In this document: positions 45,759 through 56,897 of the stretch, one piece after another
How the letters are laid out: each line of letters begins with the position of its first letter
Numbering within the stretch: the stretch's first letter is position 1
NCBI RefSeq assembly: GCF_003315135.1
Contig: NZ_QNRK01000016.1
Location: forward strand, 62,001 to 126,000
Origin: Roseiarcus fermentans
Lineage (GTDB): Bacteria; Pseudomonadota; Alphaproteobacteria; Rhizobiales; Beijerinckiaceae
Length of the DNA: 64,000 nt
Direction of reading: 5' to 3'
Made by a program: the position numbers and the translations under genes
The notes under the pieces: generated by a model
Told to the model about the DNA's origin: nothing
Databases searched by the model: none
Seen by the model: the letters and a program-made list of their open reading frames with translations, nothing else

Positions 45759-46231
45759 GCCGTGCGTTCCTCCCCGTCGTTGGGTCGGCAGGATGGCCCC
45801 GGTGCGGCCGGCCTGCAAGCCCACGTTCTCAGGCGAAGCGGTCGCCCGGCCCGGGAGGGGACGCGGATCCCGTTCCGACGTCCGTTCTGGCGGACACGCC
45901 TGCCGTCCGCAACCCGGTCCGGAACGCGCACACTCCGCCCAATGCGGGTATTCCGACCTGGGAACTCCGACGGCCGGTCTCGACGTAGAGTTTCCCTTGC
46001 AGAAAGCGACTGCGAACGGCGCGAGCGGTAGGCTATCCGGACGTTCCCAGATCGCATGCAACGTTTTCGCCAGGAATTAACAATATCCGCGGCTCGGTCA
46101 CGCTGCGCGAACCGCCGCAATCCGAAGTTTCGGCGTCATTCATTCGTAAGGTGACCCGAGCGGCGCAAGCCCGACTTTTCGCCACTCTGGGCCGAACGCA
46201 TCGCCGACATCGGACTACGAGAGCAACCACT
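45759..46231. other. Intergenic boundary between maturation operon and low-GC patch
   Basis: 473 bases without a supportable gene. The base composition changes visibly from about 46070 rightwards (AT-richer). No integrase, tRNA or direct repeat marks the edge. No convincing promoter was found for the xdhC operon. Confidence 0.45.
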
Positions 46232-47218
46232 TCATTGACTCCAAAGCCCACAGGCCGCCGATTGCTTCTCAACGTAAACTGGTCCAGTTCGCAGAATGCC
46301 TTGACAGTAGTAGGTATAGTGCATCTGACCGATCAAATCTTTGTGCGATTCTTCCCACATTCCTTTGCTCGGGTCGCCTGAGCCAGGAAGTAGATCTATA
46401 CGCGCATTTGGATTGCCGCCTAACGTCGACACAATCAATTTAGCACATTCATCCGATTCATTGTGGCCTCCGGGTAGTTCGCCGCTGTTCGAGGTCCAAG
46501 GCGTCTCCGAGCTCCATCTCTCGACGCCGTGAGATGGCGCGCGACACGACGCGTAGCAGGCATTGTCATAAGGAACGCCTACATCGATGCCGACGCGAAC
46601 ACCCCTCTTCTTCAAAAGATTCAAAGCAAGCGCGATTGGTATCAGATCATTGTTGCCGCCAGCAGGCGTGCCGCTGTGAACAAGCCCAATTACGTTTCCA
46701 GATTCGTTGAATACCGGACCGCCACTGTAGCCGTTCCGAAGAAAACCGTCGGCCTTATAGAGCCCGTCCGGCGTAGAAACATTGTTGATGTTAATTTGTG
46801 CCGGAGTGAGGCCGTCCTGGCCTGGGAAGCCGATCACCAGCGCCCGGTCCAGCGGATGAACGTCTGCCGTTGTCATGGTCACCGCATAACGACACGATGC
46901 CGATTGCGGGAGTTGCCACGCCGCGACGTCCGATGCTTCATCTATTTCGCGTGACTGAAGCGGAAAACGCGTTCCTTGCCTCTGACCGATTACTGCCCAT
47001 AGGGTTTGCCCGGCAGCAGGTTTGATATGAGCGGCCGTGACGATATAGCCGTCGTGAGAGACGATAAAACCTGTTCCGCTATCGATAAATTGCCCGGCCG
47101 AGTCGGTGACTTCAAGATATACAGTTCCATGAGTGTTGTTCGCGAGAATGTCGCTTGCGGTTGCAGCGAGACCTGGACACGCGAGCATGCTCAGTAAGGT
47201 AGCAAGAAAGCTCCTCAA
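46232..47218 (-). CDS. Exported trypsin-like serine protease
   Basis: 328 residues. An N-terminal signal peptide (FLATLLSMLACPGLAA, cleavage near 19-20), then a chymotrypsin-fold domain with His64 (TAAHI), Asp97 (EASDVAAW) and Ser165 (NGYSGGPVF), all three catalytic residues. The remaining 120 residues hold several cysteines and no known domain. Start TTG 47218, fixed by AGGAGG seven bases upstream on the minus strand. Eleven bases after the Cys-peptidase gene, so co-transcribed with it. Lower GC than its surroundings. Substrate unknown. Confidence 0.82.
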   Translation of the reverse strand: MRSFLATLLSMLACPGLAATASDILANNTHGTVYLEVTDSAGQFIDSGTGFIVSHDGYIVTAAHIKPAAGQTLWAVIGQRQGTRFPLQSREIDEASDVAAWQLPQSASCRYAVTMTTADVHPLDRALVIGFPGQDGLTPAQININNVSTPDGLYKADGFLRNGYSGGPVFNESGNVIGLVHSGTPAGGNNDLIPIALALNLLKKRGVRVGIDVGVPYDNACYASCRAPSHGVERWSSETPWTSNSGELPGGHNESDECAKLIVSTLGGNPNARIDLLPGSGDPSKGMWEESHKDLIGQMHYTYYCQGILRTGPVYVEKQSAACGLWSQ

Positions 47219-47229
47219 GCGGAGACCTC

Positions 47230-47994
47230 CTATACGATCGAAAAGTAGCCGTTAAGCTTATAGATGCAAGCAACGTATTCCCCGCCTACATGGCGGTGGA
47301 CATCAAACGGCGTTGTCAGGAATTGCCGCTCAGAAATGATGCTGGAATGCCCATCTGCCGACTGGTTTCCTCCAATGACTCGGATTGTGTTTGCGCCTGT
47401 CGTTTCTTCGAAAAAAGCGACGTGTCCGATACCGAGACTCTTGCCGGATTGCTTATCATAGCAGGTGAACACGACCAGGTCCCCCTGTTTAGGAGTGTCA
47501 ACGCGTGGAAGGATCCCCGAATTAGCGAAGGATTGGGAGGCTGCGCTGTTGGTGCCCTTCTTATTGTTGCGCTCGATGCACCAGTTCACAAAGGCAGCGC
47601 ACCAATCTACCATATCGTTATTCACGCGAAGGCTGGTAGCGGAGAAAAATTCCTTGACGAGCGGGTTCCACGCTTGCGGGGCCGGCCATTGTGAGATGGC
47701 GTCTGGATCGCTTTTGGCAAAGCGCGTGATGAAGCTCTTGGCGACATCAAATGCCGTGGGCCCCTTGGGGGTCGCATTGATGATGGCTGCGGCCTTGGAA
47801 CGCTGGGCTTCGGTAGGAGGGCTGTAGCCAAACAGCTCTTCGTTATCAATCGAGTCAATGGGCGGAAACGCGAGCTGCTGAAAGGGAGTGTCTTGGCCGA
47901 CGATGGGATCGGTCTCGTCGGCATGTGCGACGAGCGACCGCAGAACAAAAGGGGCGGCCAGCATGGAAAAATTGATAATACGGCGCGAGATCAT
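47230..47994 (-). CDS. Exported TIGR02594/CHAP-like cysteine peptidase
   Basis: 254 residues. The N-terminal segment (MISRRIINFSMLAAPFVLRS) is a signal peptide, possibly of Tat type (SRR). The C-terminal half has the papain-like triad Cys132 (VDWCAAFVNW), His191 (GIGHVAFF) and Asn210 (IGGNQS), the TIGR02594 arrangement related to CHAP and NlpC/P60 murein peptidases. GGGAGG precedes ATG 47994. The neighbouring gene encodes a lysozyme/SLT-like protein, supporting a cell-wall role. Confidence 0.8.
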   Translation of the reverse strand: MISRRIINFSMLAAPFVLRSLVAHADETDPIVGQDTPFQQLAFPPIDSIDNEELFGYSPPTEAQRSKAAAIINATPKGPTAFDVAKSFITRFAKSDPDAISQWPAPQAWNPLVKEFFSATSLRVNNDMVDWCAAFVNWCIERNNKKGTNSAASQSFANSGILPRVDTPKQGDLVVFTCYDKQSGKSLGIGHVAFFEETTGANTIRVIGGNQSADGHSSIISERQFLTTPFDVHRHVGGEYVACIYKLNGYFSIV

Positions 47995-48118
47995 GTCCTA
48001 ACCTCCCAATTATGTCTACGTCACTAGTCATGGTATCGCAAACGCGGCGGTGCCTGAAGGCTTAGAGAAGGCAGGTACCTGAAAGAGAAAGTGGTTCAAG
48101 CCAATAATCTTAAATTCC

Positions 48119-48994
48119 TTATAGCGCCGAGCAGATGCTGGGGTTCTTCTCAACGTAGGCTTGCACCTGGCGCAACATAAGATCACAATTAGGATGCAAC
48201 TCTACTTGATGATGGATGATCGGTCCGAACTCTCCATTCTCTTTTGTTGGGCCCGCGTGTGTACGAAGAACGACCACCCCGAATTCGATCGCGAAAGCTG
48301 GGCAACTCTTTGTCAGCTTTTGCCAGTCCAATCCCGGCGGCTGCCCGACCGGATTGCTGTCTGCGTCTGGACAATGGGGATTCTGGCTTTTCCGAACTCG
48401 GCAAACGATTCCCTTGAATTCGTCACGCAAGCAACCGCTCTTGTCAGTGGTGTAACGAGCAAATAACATCCCAAGCGATGGACTGTATTTTTGCGCGCCG
48501 TAGGAGGTTTGGAAGAGACCGGCCTCGGCGCTATTGCCGTCGTTGAAACAGGCGCTGACGTCGCGCCCTTCGCAATATTCACCCGAACTCTCCCGCATGC
48601 CGAGCCCGACCAGAAGCGTATACGCATGGCGAAGCGTATCCACGCCGGCCACGTCGTTGCGCATTCCAGCGGCCTCGAAATCCTGCTGGTAGACGACCAA
48701 GCCGTCCCCGTCGCCCTGCGCGGCGCCGGCCGCACTTGAAGCAACTTGCACATCCGCACGTTCAGGATGGCATACAGCGCGTGCGAAGATCTGGGCGACA
48801 CCGGGAATGTAGCCGGCCGGCGGTTTTCCTCGTCCCTTCCAACTGTAGGCCGCACATTCGGACTTCGACGCGATATCGCGGATATTTGCGAGGCCGCCTA
48901 GAGCCGCTCGCTGCGCGGCCTCCTGCGCGAAGGAGCCGGCCGCCAGCACCATCCAAAGCAACGCCGAAATGATGGAAAGCCTAATTTTACGCAT
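48119..48994 (-). CDS. Exported lysozyme/SLT-like protein, weakly recognised
   Basis: 291 residues. A clear signal peptide (IRLSIISALLWMVLAAGSFA, cleavage near AQ-EA) precedes a domain with MRESSGEYC (Glu135 as possible catalytic acid) and AEAGLFQTSYGA (157-168), the E...GLFQ pattern of transglycosylase/lysozyme folds. Many cysteines fit an exported, disulfide-bonded protein. ATG 48994 is preferred to the adjacent GTG 48997. It lies 124 bases upstream of the Cys-peptidase gene and may head the same transcript. Assignment rests on the motif alone. Confidence 0.65.
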   Translation of the reverse strand: MRKIRLSIISALLWMVLAAGSFAQEAAQRAALGGLANIRDIASKSECAAYSWKGRGKPPAGYIPGVAQIFARAVCHPERADVQVASSAAGAAQGDGDGLVVYQQDFEAAGMRNDVAGVDTLRHAYTLLVGLGMRESSGEYCEGRDVSACFNDGNSAEAGLFQTSYGAQKYSPSLGMLFARYTTDKSGCLRDEFKGIVCRVRKSQNPHCPDADSNPVGQPPGLDWQKLTKSCPAFAIEFGVVVLRTHAGPTKENGEFGPIIHHQVELHPNCDLMLRQVQAYVEKNPSICSAL

Positions 48995-49006
48995 CACAGA
49001 TCACTT

Positions 49007-49018
49007 CTGATATATCAG
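49007..49018. promoter_or_regulatory. Palindrome upstream of the SLT-like gene
   Basis: CTGATATATCAG is a perfect 12-base palindrome 12 bases before the ATG at 48994. It could be an operator, or supply a TATATC-like -10; no -35 is obvious. Confidence 0.35.
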
Positions 49019-49526
49019 CGGTATTTAATAACGGATGGATCGCCTAGTCAACATTCATTTCATCACGTCTGGGCAGCAGACGACCGCGTGTTTCGTGAAG
49101 TTTGTTGTAGGCGTATTGTCGCTTGTGCAACTCCAGGTTCAAGTTCACTGCCTGATCACATTCGCCCAGGGTCGGAGCGGCGTGATCACGAGGACCCTCC
49201 AGAACGGCAAATAATGGCACCCTGCTGACGTACTTGAGCGATCGGGACCGGGAGCAAAAGACCCCATTTGTCGCGTTCGCCAAGCCACCGGCCTACGCCC
49301 GCTATGTGCGCAGTCCAGCCGTAGCCGACTCGGCGGCCGAAAGCGCACACTTGGCGCAATGCTGCCTTGTGATTCACGCCCGGTTCGGCGCGGAAACTGA
49401 GAATCCGGGGCAAAGAAGACCCGAAGGCGTCTTCGGCGAGCGTGCGACTCCCTGGCCCGGGTTATCGCTTCTCGGCCGCCCTGCGGAGGGCGCCGCGGCC
49501 GCGCGAACAGGGGAACGAACAACGTG

Positions 49527-49555
49527 TTGCGAAAAACGGAAATATAGACTATAGT
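49527..49555 (+). promoter_or_regulatory. Sigma-70-like promoter reading into gene-free DNA
   Basis: TTGCGA (49527-49532), 17 bases, TATAGT (49550-49555). Transcription would start near 49562 and run into about 475 bases with no plus-strand gene, towards the coxE 3' end. A small RNA or antisense transcript is possible. Confidence 0.4.
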
Positions 49556-49668
49556 ATTTCGATTGGGCGAGATCGTTGCGCGCGGTCGCGCTCCGCTGTT
49601 TGAACCGTCGAGAGCGACGCGCTCGGTTTCCGGCTCTGGCCCGAGCGGAGCCAAACGCGGCGATTCGC

Positions 49669-49905
49669 GTGGAAATTCCGTCGCAAACGGCTGAAAGCGC
49701 TGAAAACAGGCCAAACCGTTCGGCCGCCGAGCGAAAGGCGGCGCGGGCTGACGGCGGATGCGGCGCCCAGATCGCCCGGCTCGACGGGTGGAACCGAAGC
49801 TGACGCCTGCGGGAGAAGAGGAATCCGCCCGGAAATTCCGCGGCATGCCATTGAAAACCTTGAAAACGCGCCCGGCTGTCGGGCGCCCCGAGAGAGAAGC
49901 CGGCG
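49669..49905 (-). repeat. Two degenerate copies of an intergenic repeat, about 163 bases apart
   Basis: On the plus strand, GGAAATTCCG followed by TGAAAGCGCTGAAAACAGG (copy 1, from about 49672) and GGAAATTCCG followed by TTGAAAACCTTGAAAACGC (copy 2, from about 49833) share order and spacing, then GGCCGCCGAGCGAAAG against GGGCGCCCCGAGAGAGAAG. Similar over roughly 70 bases. Confidence 0.55.
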
Positions 49906-50037
49906 ACAAGAGGGCGTCCGACGGCGGCGGCGCGAGTTTCGGACAGGTTTGGGCGCCCAAGTCCCTGAAAGGATGGCGCGCGCGCCAGGACTGCACGCCG
50001 CCCCGGAGACCGGCGTTCGGATCGCTTGCTCCTGCGC

Positions 50038-51258
50038 TCACGCCGACGCGTCCAGCCACGCCTGCGGGGCCTTGCCCGCTTCCCGACCGCCCGCGAGGGT
50101 CACGCACAGGTCGGCCATGCTGGCGAGATTGTGGATCGGGCGGAAGGCGTCGACATGCGGCAGGATCGCCCGCACCCCTTGCGCGCGCGCCGAGAATCCG
50201 TCGAACCGCAGCAGCGGGTTGACCCAGATGACGCGGCGGCTCGACCTCTTGAGCCGCTCGACCGCGCGGCCGAGCTCGCCGACCCCCTCGCGCTCGAGAC
50301 CGTCGGTGAACAGAATCACGATCGCGCCCTGCCCCAGCACCCGCCGCGCCCAGTCGCGGTTGAAGCGTGTGAGGGCGTCGCCGATGCGGGTTCCGCCCGA
50401 CCAGTCGAGCGCCAGCTTCGAGCACTGGGCGAGCGCCGCGTCGGGGTCGCGGGCGCGCATCGCCCGGGTGACGTTGGTCAGCCGCGTTCCGAACAGAAAG
50501 GTCGAAACCCGCCGCGTCTCGCCCAGCGCGTGGAGAAAGTGAAGGAACAGCCGGGTGTATTCGCTCATCGAGCCGGATATGTCGCACAGCGCCACCACCG
50601 GCGGGGCGCGCTCGAGCGGCGCCCGGAAGGCGAGGGCGATCGGGCCGCCCGGCTGCAGCGACCGCCGGAAGCTGCGGCGCGGGTCGATCCGGGCGCGGCC
50701 CGCGCTCGGCGCCAGACGCCTCAGGCGGCGGCGGTCGTCCGGCATGACCATCGCCCGGATCAGCTTGCGCGCCGCCTCGATCTCCGCCGCCGTCATCTGA
50801 GCGAAGTCCTTGGCGCGCAAGATCTCCTGGTCGGACACGGTGAAGCGGGCGTCGAGGTCGATCGACGGGGCGGGCTTCTCCTCGACCGGCTTCGACTTGA
50901 ACAGCGCGTCGGCGACCCGCGTCGCGCCGGCTTCGGCGGACCTGGGCTTGCGCTCGCCCGGCGCCTGCGGCGACATCATCGCGATCAGCTTTTCCAGCAG
51001 GCCCCTGCGCCGCCAAAAGATCTCGAACGCCTGATCGAACAGCAGGCTGTGCTCGTGCTTCTTGACGAACACCGCATGCAGCGTGGTGTAGAAATCGCGC
51101 CGGTCGCCGAAGCCCGCGGCCTCGACCGCGGCGAGGGCGTCGAGCACCGCGCCGGGCCCGAGCGGCACGCCCGCCTCGCGCAGGGCGCGGGCGAAATGCA
51201 CGATGTTTTGCGCCAGCGCGCCGCCGCCGGTGGGCGCTGGGGTGGAAAGGTCGGTCAT
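50038..51258 (-). CDS. coxE: CoxE-type VWA-domain protein
   Basis: 406 residues. The N-terminal half holds LVHFARALREAGV-type sequence (NIVHFARALREAGVPLGPG); the C-terminal half is a von Willebrand A domain with the metal-ion site CDISGSMSEY (about residue 222) and FTDGLER. CoxE acts with the AAA ATPase CoxD on maturation of the molybdenum-copper or molybdenum site in Cox enzymes. ATG 51258 is chosen, with GGGGG upstream. It is separated from coxD by a 110-base gap holding a palindromic repeat. Confidence 0.88.
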   Translation of the reverse strand: MTDLSTPAPTGGGALAQNIVHFARALREAGVPLGPGAVLDALAAVEAAGFGDRRDFYTTLHAVFVKKHEHSLLFDQAFEIFWRRRGLLEKLIAMMSPQAPGERKPRSAEAGATRVADALFKSKPVEEKPAPSIDLDARFTVSDQEILRAKDFAQMTAAEIEAARKLIRAMVMPDDRRRLRRLAPSAGRARIDPRRSFRRSLQPGGPIALAFRAPLERAPPVVALCDISGSMSEYTRLFLHFLHALGETRRVSTFLFGTRLTNVTRAMRARDPDAALAQCSKLALDWSGGTRIGDALTRFNRDWARRVLGQGAIVILFTDGLEREGVGELGRAVERLKRSSRRVIWVNPLLRFDGFSARAQGVRAILPHVDAFRPIHNLASMADLCVTLAGGREAGKAPQAWLDASA

Positions 51259-51274
51259 GACGTGGCGCAACCCC

Positions 51275-51360
51275 CGTCATTGCGAGCGAAGCGAAGCAAC
51301 CCATACACAGTGGGCGAAGGTTGCATGGATGGCTTCGTCGCTGCGCTCCTCGCCATGACG
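51275..51360. repeat. Palindromic intergenic repeat between coxD and coxE
   Basis: CGTCATTGCGAGCGAAGC (from 51275) and GCTGCGCTCCTCGCCATGACG-like right end (to 51360) form long imperfect inverted arms with GGATGGCTTCGTCG inside. This is a familiar type of dispersed proteobacterial palindromic element. It may fold in the mRNA and separate coxD and coxE expression. Confidence 0.8.
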
Positions 51361-51367
51361 GCCATGG

Positions 51368-52321
51368 CTACAGCGAGCTCCCCAGCTCCGCCCGGCGGAT
51401 CTCCGCCCGGGTCTCGTCGATCAGGGTCTGCGCCGTCGCCCCCTCGATCTTGGCGATGTCGTCCTGGTACTTCAGCAGCACGCCGAGCGTGTCCGACACC
51501 TGCGTCGGGTCGAGCGCGAAGGCGTCGAGCTCGGTCAGCGCCGAGGCCCAGTCGAGCGTCTCGGCGACGCCGGGCGACTTGAACAGGTCGAGCTTGCGCA
51601 GCCGCTGGACGAAGGCGACCAGTTCCCGGGTGAGCCCTTCGGGGGCGTGCGGCGCCTTGGCGCGCACGATCGCCATCTCGCGCGCCGCGTCCGGGTACCC
51701 GACCCAGTGATAGAGGCAGCGCCGCTTGAGCGCGTCGTGGATTTCGCGCGTGCGATTGGAGGTGATGACCACGATCGGCGTCTCCGGCGCCTTGATCACG
51801 CCGAGCTCGGGGATCGTCACCTGGAAGTCGGACAGGACTTCGAGCAGGAACGCCTCGAACGCCTCGTCGGCGCGGTCGATCTCGTCGATCAGCAGCACCG
51901 GAGCGCCGGCGACGTTGGGCTCCATCGCCTGCAGCAGCGGCCGCTTGATGAGATAGCGCTCCGAGAACACGTCGTGCTCGATCCGCTCCTTGTCGTGCTC
52001 GCCGGCGGCCTCGCTGAGCCGGATCGCCATCATCTGCGCGGTATAGTTCCATTCGTAGACCGCGGTCGCGACGTCCAGGCCCTCGTAGCATTGCAGGCGG
52101 ATCAGCCGGCGGCCGAGGGTCGAAGCGAGGACCTTGGCGATCTCGGTCTTGCCGACGCCGGCCTCGCCCTCGAGGAACAGCGGCCGCCCGAGCCTGAGCG
52201 CGAGGAACAGGACCGTCGCCAGCGACCGGTCGGCGACGTAGTGCGCGGCGCGCAGCAACGCCTGCGTCTCGTCGATGGAGGTCGGCAGGCGCAGCGGTTC
52301 GTTCGACAAGGAAGCCTCCAT
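51368..52321 (-). CDS. coxD: CoxD-type MoxR AAA+ ATPase
   Basis: 317 residues, MoxR class. Walker A EGEAGVGKTE (51-60), Walker B VLLIDEIDRAD (about 142-152) and sensor 1 VVITSNRTREIHDAL. It works as a chaperone with the VWA protein CoxE to build the active site of Cox-type enzymes. The ATG at 52321 has little ribosome-binding site. An alternative TTG at 52309 sits behind GGAGG and would remove four residues. Confidence 0.9.
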   Translation of the reverse strand: MEASLSNEPLRLPTSIDETQALLRAAHYVADRSLATVLFLALRLGRPLFLEGEAGVGKTEIAKVLASTLGRRLIRLQCYEGLDVATAVYEWNYTAQMMAIRLSEAAGEHDKERIEHDVFSERYLIKRPLLQAMEPNVAGAPVLLIDEIDRADEAFEAFLLEVLSDFQVTIPELGVIKAPETPIVVITSNRTREIHDALKRRCLYHWVGYPDAAREMAIVRAKAPHAPEGLTRELVAFVQRLRKLDLFKSPGVAETLDWASALTELDAFALDPTQVSDTLGVLLKYQDDIAKIEGATAQTLIDETRAEIRRAELGSSL

Positions 52322-52367
52322 CAGAATGCGTCGCCGCGCCGTCGCGCGCGGGCGGGGTCGGCGCCGC

Positions 52368-53024
52368 TCATCGCCAGACTTTCCACCACGGCCGGTGCGG
52401 GGCGGCGACCGCGAGCGACGAGAACGAGAAGCCGGCGCACGGCGTGTCGAGCAGGGTTTCGCCGGTATCGGGCCGCTGGCCCGTCAGCCGTTCGAAGATC
52501 CTGAACACGTATTCCTCTCCGACCTGGTCTTCACTCATGGCCTCGCCGGCAAAGTCGGGCAGCCGGTAGACGCGCCGTCCCTCGCCGTCGAGCGTCGATC
52601 TGGCGAGCAACTCCCGTTCCTCGGGCAGCGGGGCGCCGAAATCCTCGAATGTCCCGTCGTCGGCCGAGCCGGCCTTGCGGCGCAGCGCGACGCCGTCCCG
52701 CAACACGGCGAAGCCCCACAGGTTGACGACGCTGTGGAGAGTCGCCGCGGCGATCTCGCCGCCCGGGAAGCGGCGGGCAAGCGCCTGCACGAACGGCGCC
52801 GCCCCCGGCTTGAAGACCTCGCCGCAAAGCCCCCGGGCCGAGATCATCAGGCACTCGCCGGCGCCGCCGATCCAGACCTCGCCCGTCTTCGGCCAGATCG
52901 CCGCTTCGAACGGGCGTTCCCCGAGCGGCGTCAGATCCGAAAATCCGAGGCTGCCCAGGAGAGCTTGCGCGTCGGCGCCAACATGCGCCGGGCGGATGAG
53001 AACCGTGTCCGTCTTCCAGCCCAT
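52368..53024 (-). CDS. Unknown protein in the cox operon
   Basis: 218 residues, not recognised. Composition and reading are normal (MGWKTDTVLIRPA, LGFSDLTPLGERPFEAAIWP, FPGGEIAAATLHSVVNLWGF, EEYVFRIFERLTG). There is no signal peptide, no membrane helix and no metal motif. The opening MGWKTDTVLIR is reminiscent of a family of unknown function (DUF6928) in actinobacteria, which I cannot confirm. ATG 53024 follows GAGGCGGCGCC. It lies between coxM and coxD, 46 bases from coxD, so it is likely co-expressed with the cox genes. Confidence 0.75.
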   Translation of the reverse strand: MGWKTDTVLIRPAHVGADAQALLGSLGFSDLTPLGERPFEAAIWPKTGEVWIGGAGECLMISARGLCGEVFKPGAAPFVQALARRFPGGEIAAATLHSVVNLWGFAVLRDGVALRRKAGSADDGTFEDFGAPLPEERELLARSTLDGEGRRVYRLPDFAGEAMSEDQVGEEYVFRIFERLTGQRPDTGETLLDTPCAGFSFSSLAVAAPHRPWWKVWR

Positions 53025-53116
53025 CGGCGCCGCCTCATCGCCCAGACCCTCGCCCGAGCCGATGTACCGGCCTCGCGGCCCGATGTCCAAAGCCGCGACG
53101 ACGCCGTGAGTGGGGA

Positions 53117-53137
53117 GGGGCGGCGTCTCGCCGCCCC
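53117..53137. repeat. Small palindromic repeat, copy 2
   Basis: GGGGCGGCG (53117-53125), loop TCT, CGCCGCCCC (53129-53137): a perfect 9-base stem 8 bases after the coxM stop. Same stem and loop as 37738-37757. It could reduce read-through or protect the upstream coxGSLM message. Confidence 0.65.
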
Positions 53138-53144
53138 GGGCGGC

Positions 53145-53939
53145 TCAGCCGGCCGCCGCCACCGCCCGCTTCGCCAGCACGCCGATCAGATGGGCGCGGT
53201 AGTCGGCGTCGGCGTGGAGGTCCGAGTTGAGCCCGTCGGCCGGAACGGACAGCCCGTCGAGGGCGGACGGCGAAAAATTCGCGCTCAGCGCCGTCTCGAA
53301 CGAGTCGACCCGGAACACGCCGCTCTCGCCCGAGCCCGTGACCGCGACGCGCACGCCGTCCGCGGTCTTGGCGACGAACACGCCGACGAGGGCGTAGCGC
53401 GAGGCGGGGCTGGGGAATTTGACGTAGGCCGCCTTCTGCGGAATGGGGAAGCTCACCTTGGTGATCAGTTCGCCCGGCTCCAGCGCCGTCTCGAACAGAC
53501 CGGTAAAATAGTCCTCGGCGGCGATCCGGCGCCGGTCGGTGACGATCGTCGCCCCGAGCGCGAGCGCGGCGCCGGGATAGTCGGCGGCGGGGTCGTTGTT
53601 GGCGAGCGAGCCGCCGAGGGTGCCGCGATTGCGGACCTGCGGATCGCCGATGCCGCCGGCGAGCGCCGCCAGCGCCGGGATCGCGCCCGCGACGACCGGA
53701 CTCTGGGCGACGTCGATGTGCCGGGTCATGGCGCCGATCACGACGGCGTCGCCGTCGCGGGCAATCCCGGACAGCTCCGGCACGCCGCTGAGCTCGACGA
53801 GCGCGGAGGGCGAGGCCAGGCGCTGCTTCATCGTCGGCAGCAGGGTCTGGCCGCCGGCGAGCGGCTTGGCGTCGGCGTTCTCGAGGTCGGCGAGCGCGCC
53901 GGCGAGCGTTGTCGGCCGATGATATTCAAAAGCGTACAT
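53145..53939 (-). CDS. coxM: FAD-binding medium subunit of Cox-type hydroxylase
   Basis: 264 residues with the two FAD motifs PLAGGQTLLPTMK (26-38) and RNRGTLGGSLANNDP (about 104-118). It passes electrons from the iron-sulfur subunit to the membrane chain through FAD. Position after coxL (order S-L-M) is that of form II systems. The C terminus is the usual four-stranded CO_deh_flav_C domain (YALVGVFVAKTADGVRVAVTG). Confidence 0.9.
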   Translation of the reverse strand: MYAFEYHRPTTLAGALADLENADAKPLAGGQTLLPTMKQRLASPSALVELSGVPELSGIARDGDAVVIGAMTRHIDVAQSPVVAGAIPALAALAGGIGDPQVRNRGTLGGSLANNDPAADYPGAALALGATIVTDRRRIAAEDYFTGLFETALEPGELITKVSFPIPQKAAYVKFPSPASRYALVGVFVAKTADGVRVAVTGSGESGVFRVDSFETALSANFSPSALDGLSVPADGLNSDLHADADYRAHLIGVLAKRAVAAAG

Positions 53940-53994
53940 GGGGACGTCTCCGAATGGGTTGGGGGAGGCGGCCTCGGGCCGCCTCCGGCTCGAT

Positions 53995-56361
<2,367 letters not shown>

Positions 56362-56402
56362 GGTGTCTGTCTCCCTGAAACGTGTCGATTGAAGGCTGTT
56401 GG

Positions 56403-56878
<476 letters not shown>

Positions 56879-56897
<19 letters not shown>

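Larger units (their letters stand above)
48995..50037. other. 1-kb gene-poor stretch with repeats and a promoter-like signal
   Basis: No supportable protein gene. It holds the palindrome CTGATATATCAG (49007-49018) before the SLT-like gene, a promoter-like pair on the plus strand (49527-49555) and two degenerate copies of a repeat beginning GGAAATTCCG (about 49672 and 49833). A 79-codon minus frame at 49044-49283 is possible but unsupported. Confidence 0.5.

Noticed and set aside
46033-46272. Possible small gene at the edge of the low-GC patch
   Set aside because: Cys/Arg-rich random-looking translation overlapping the end of the protease gene; no ribosome-binding site.
49044-49283. 79-codon minus-strand frame upstream of the SLT-like gene
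   Set aside because: No ribosome-binding site found and no recognisable sequence; kept only as a possibility in the note on the gene-poor stretch.
49669-49905. The GGAAATTCCG repeat pair as a CRISPR or coding repeat
   Set aside because: Only two degenerate copies, spacing about 163 bases, no nearby cas gene and no supported frame.
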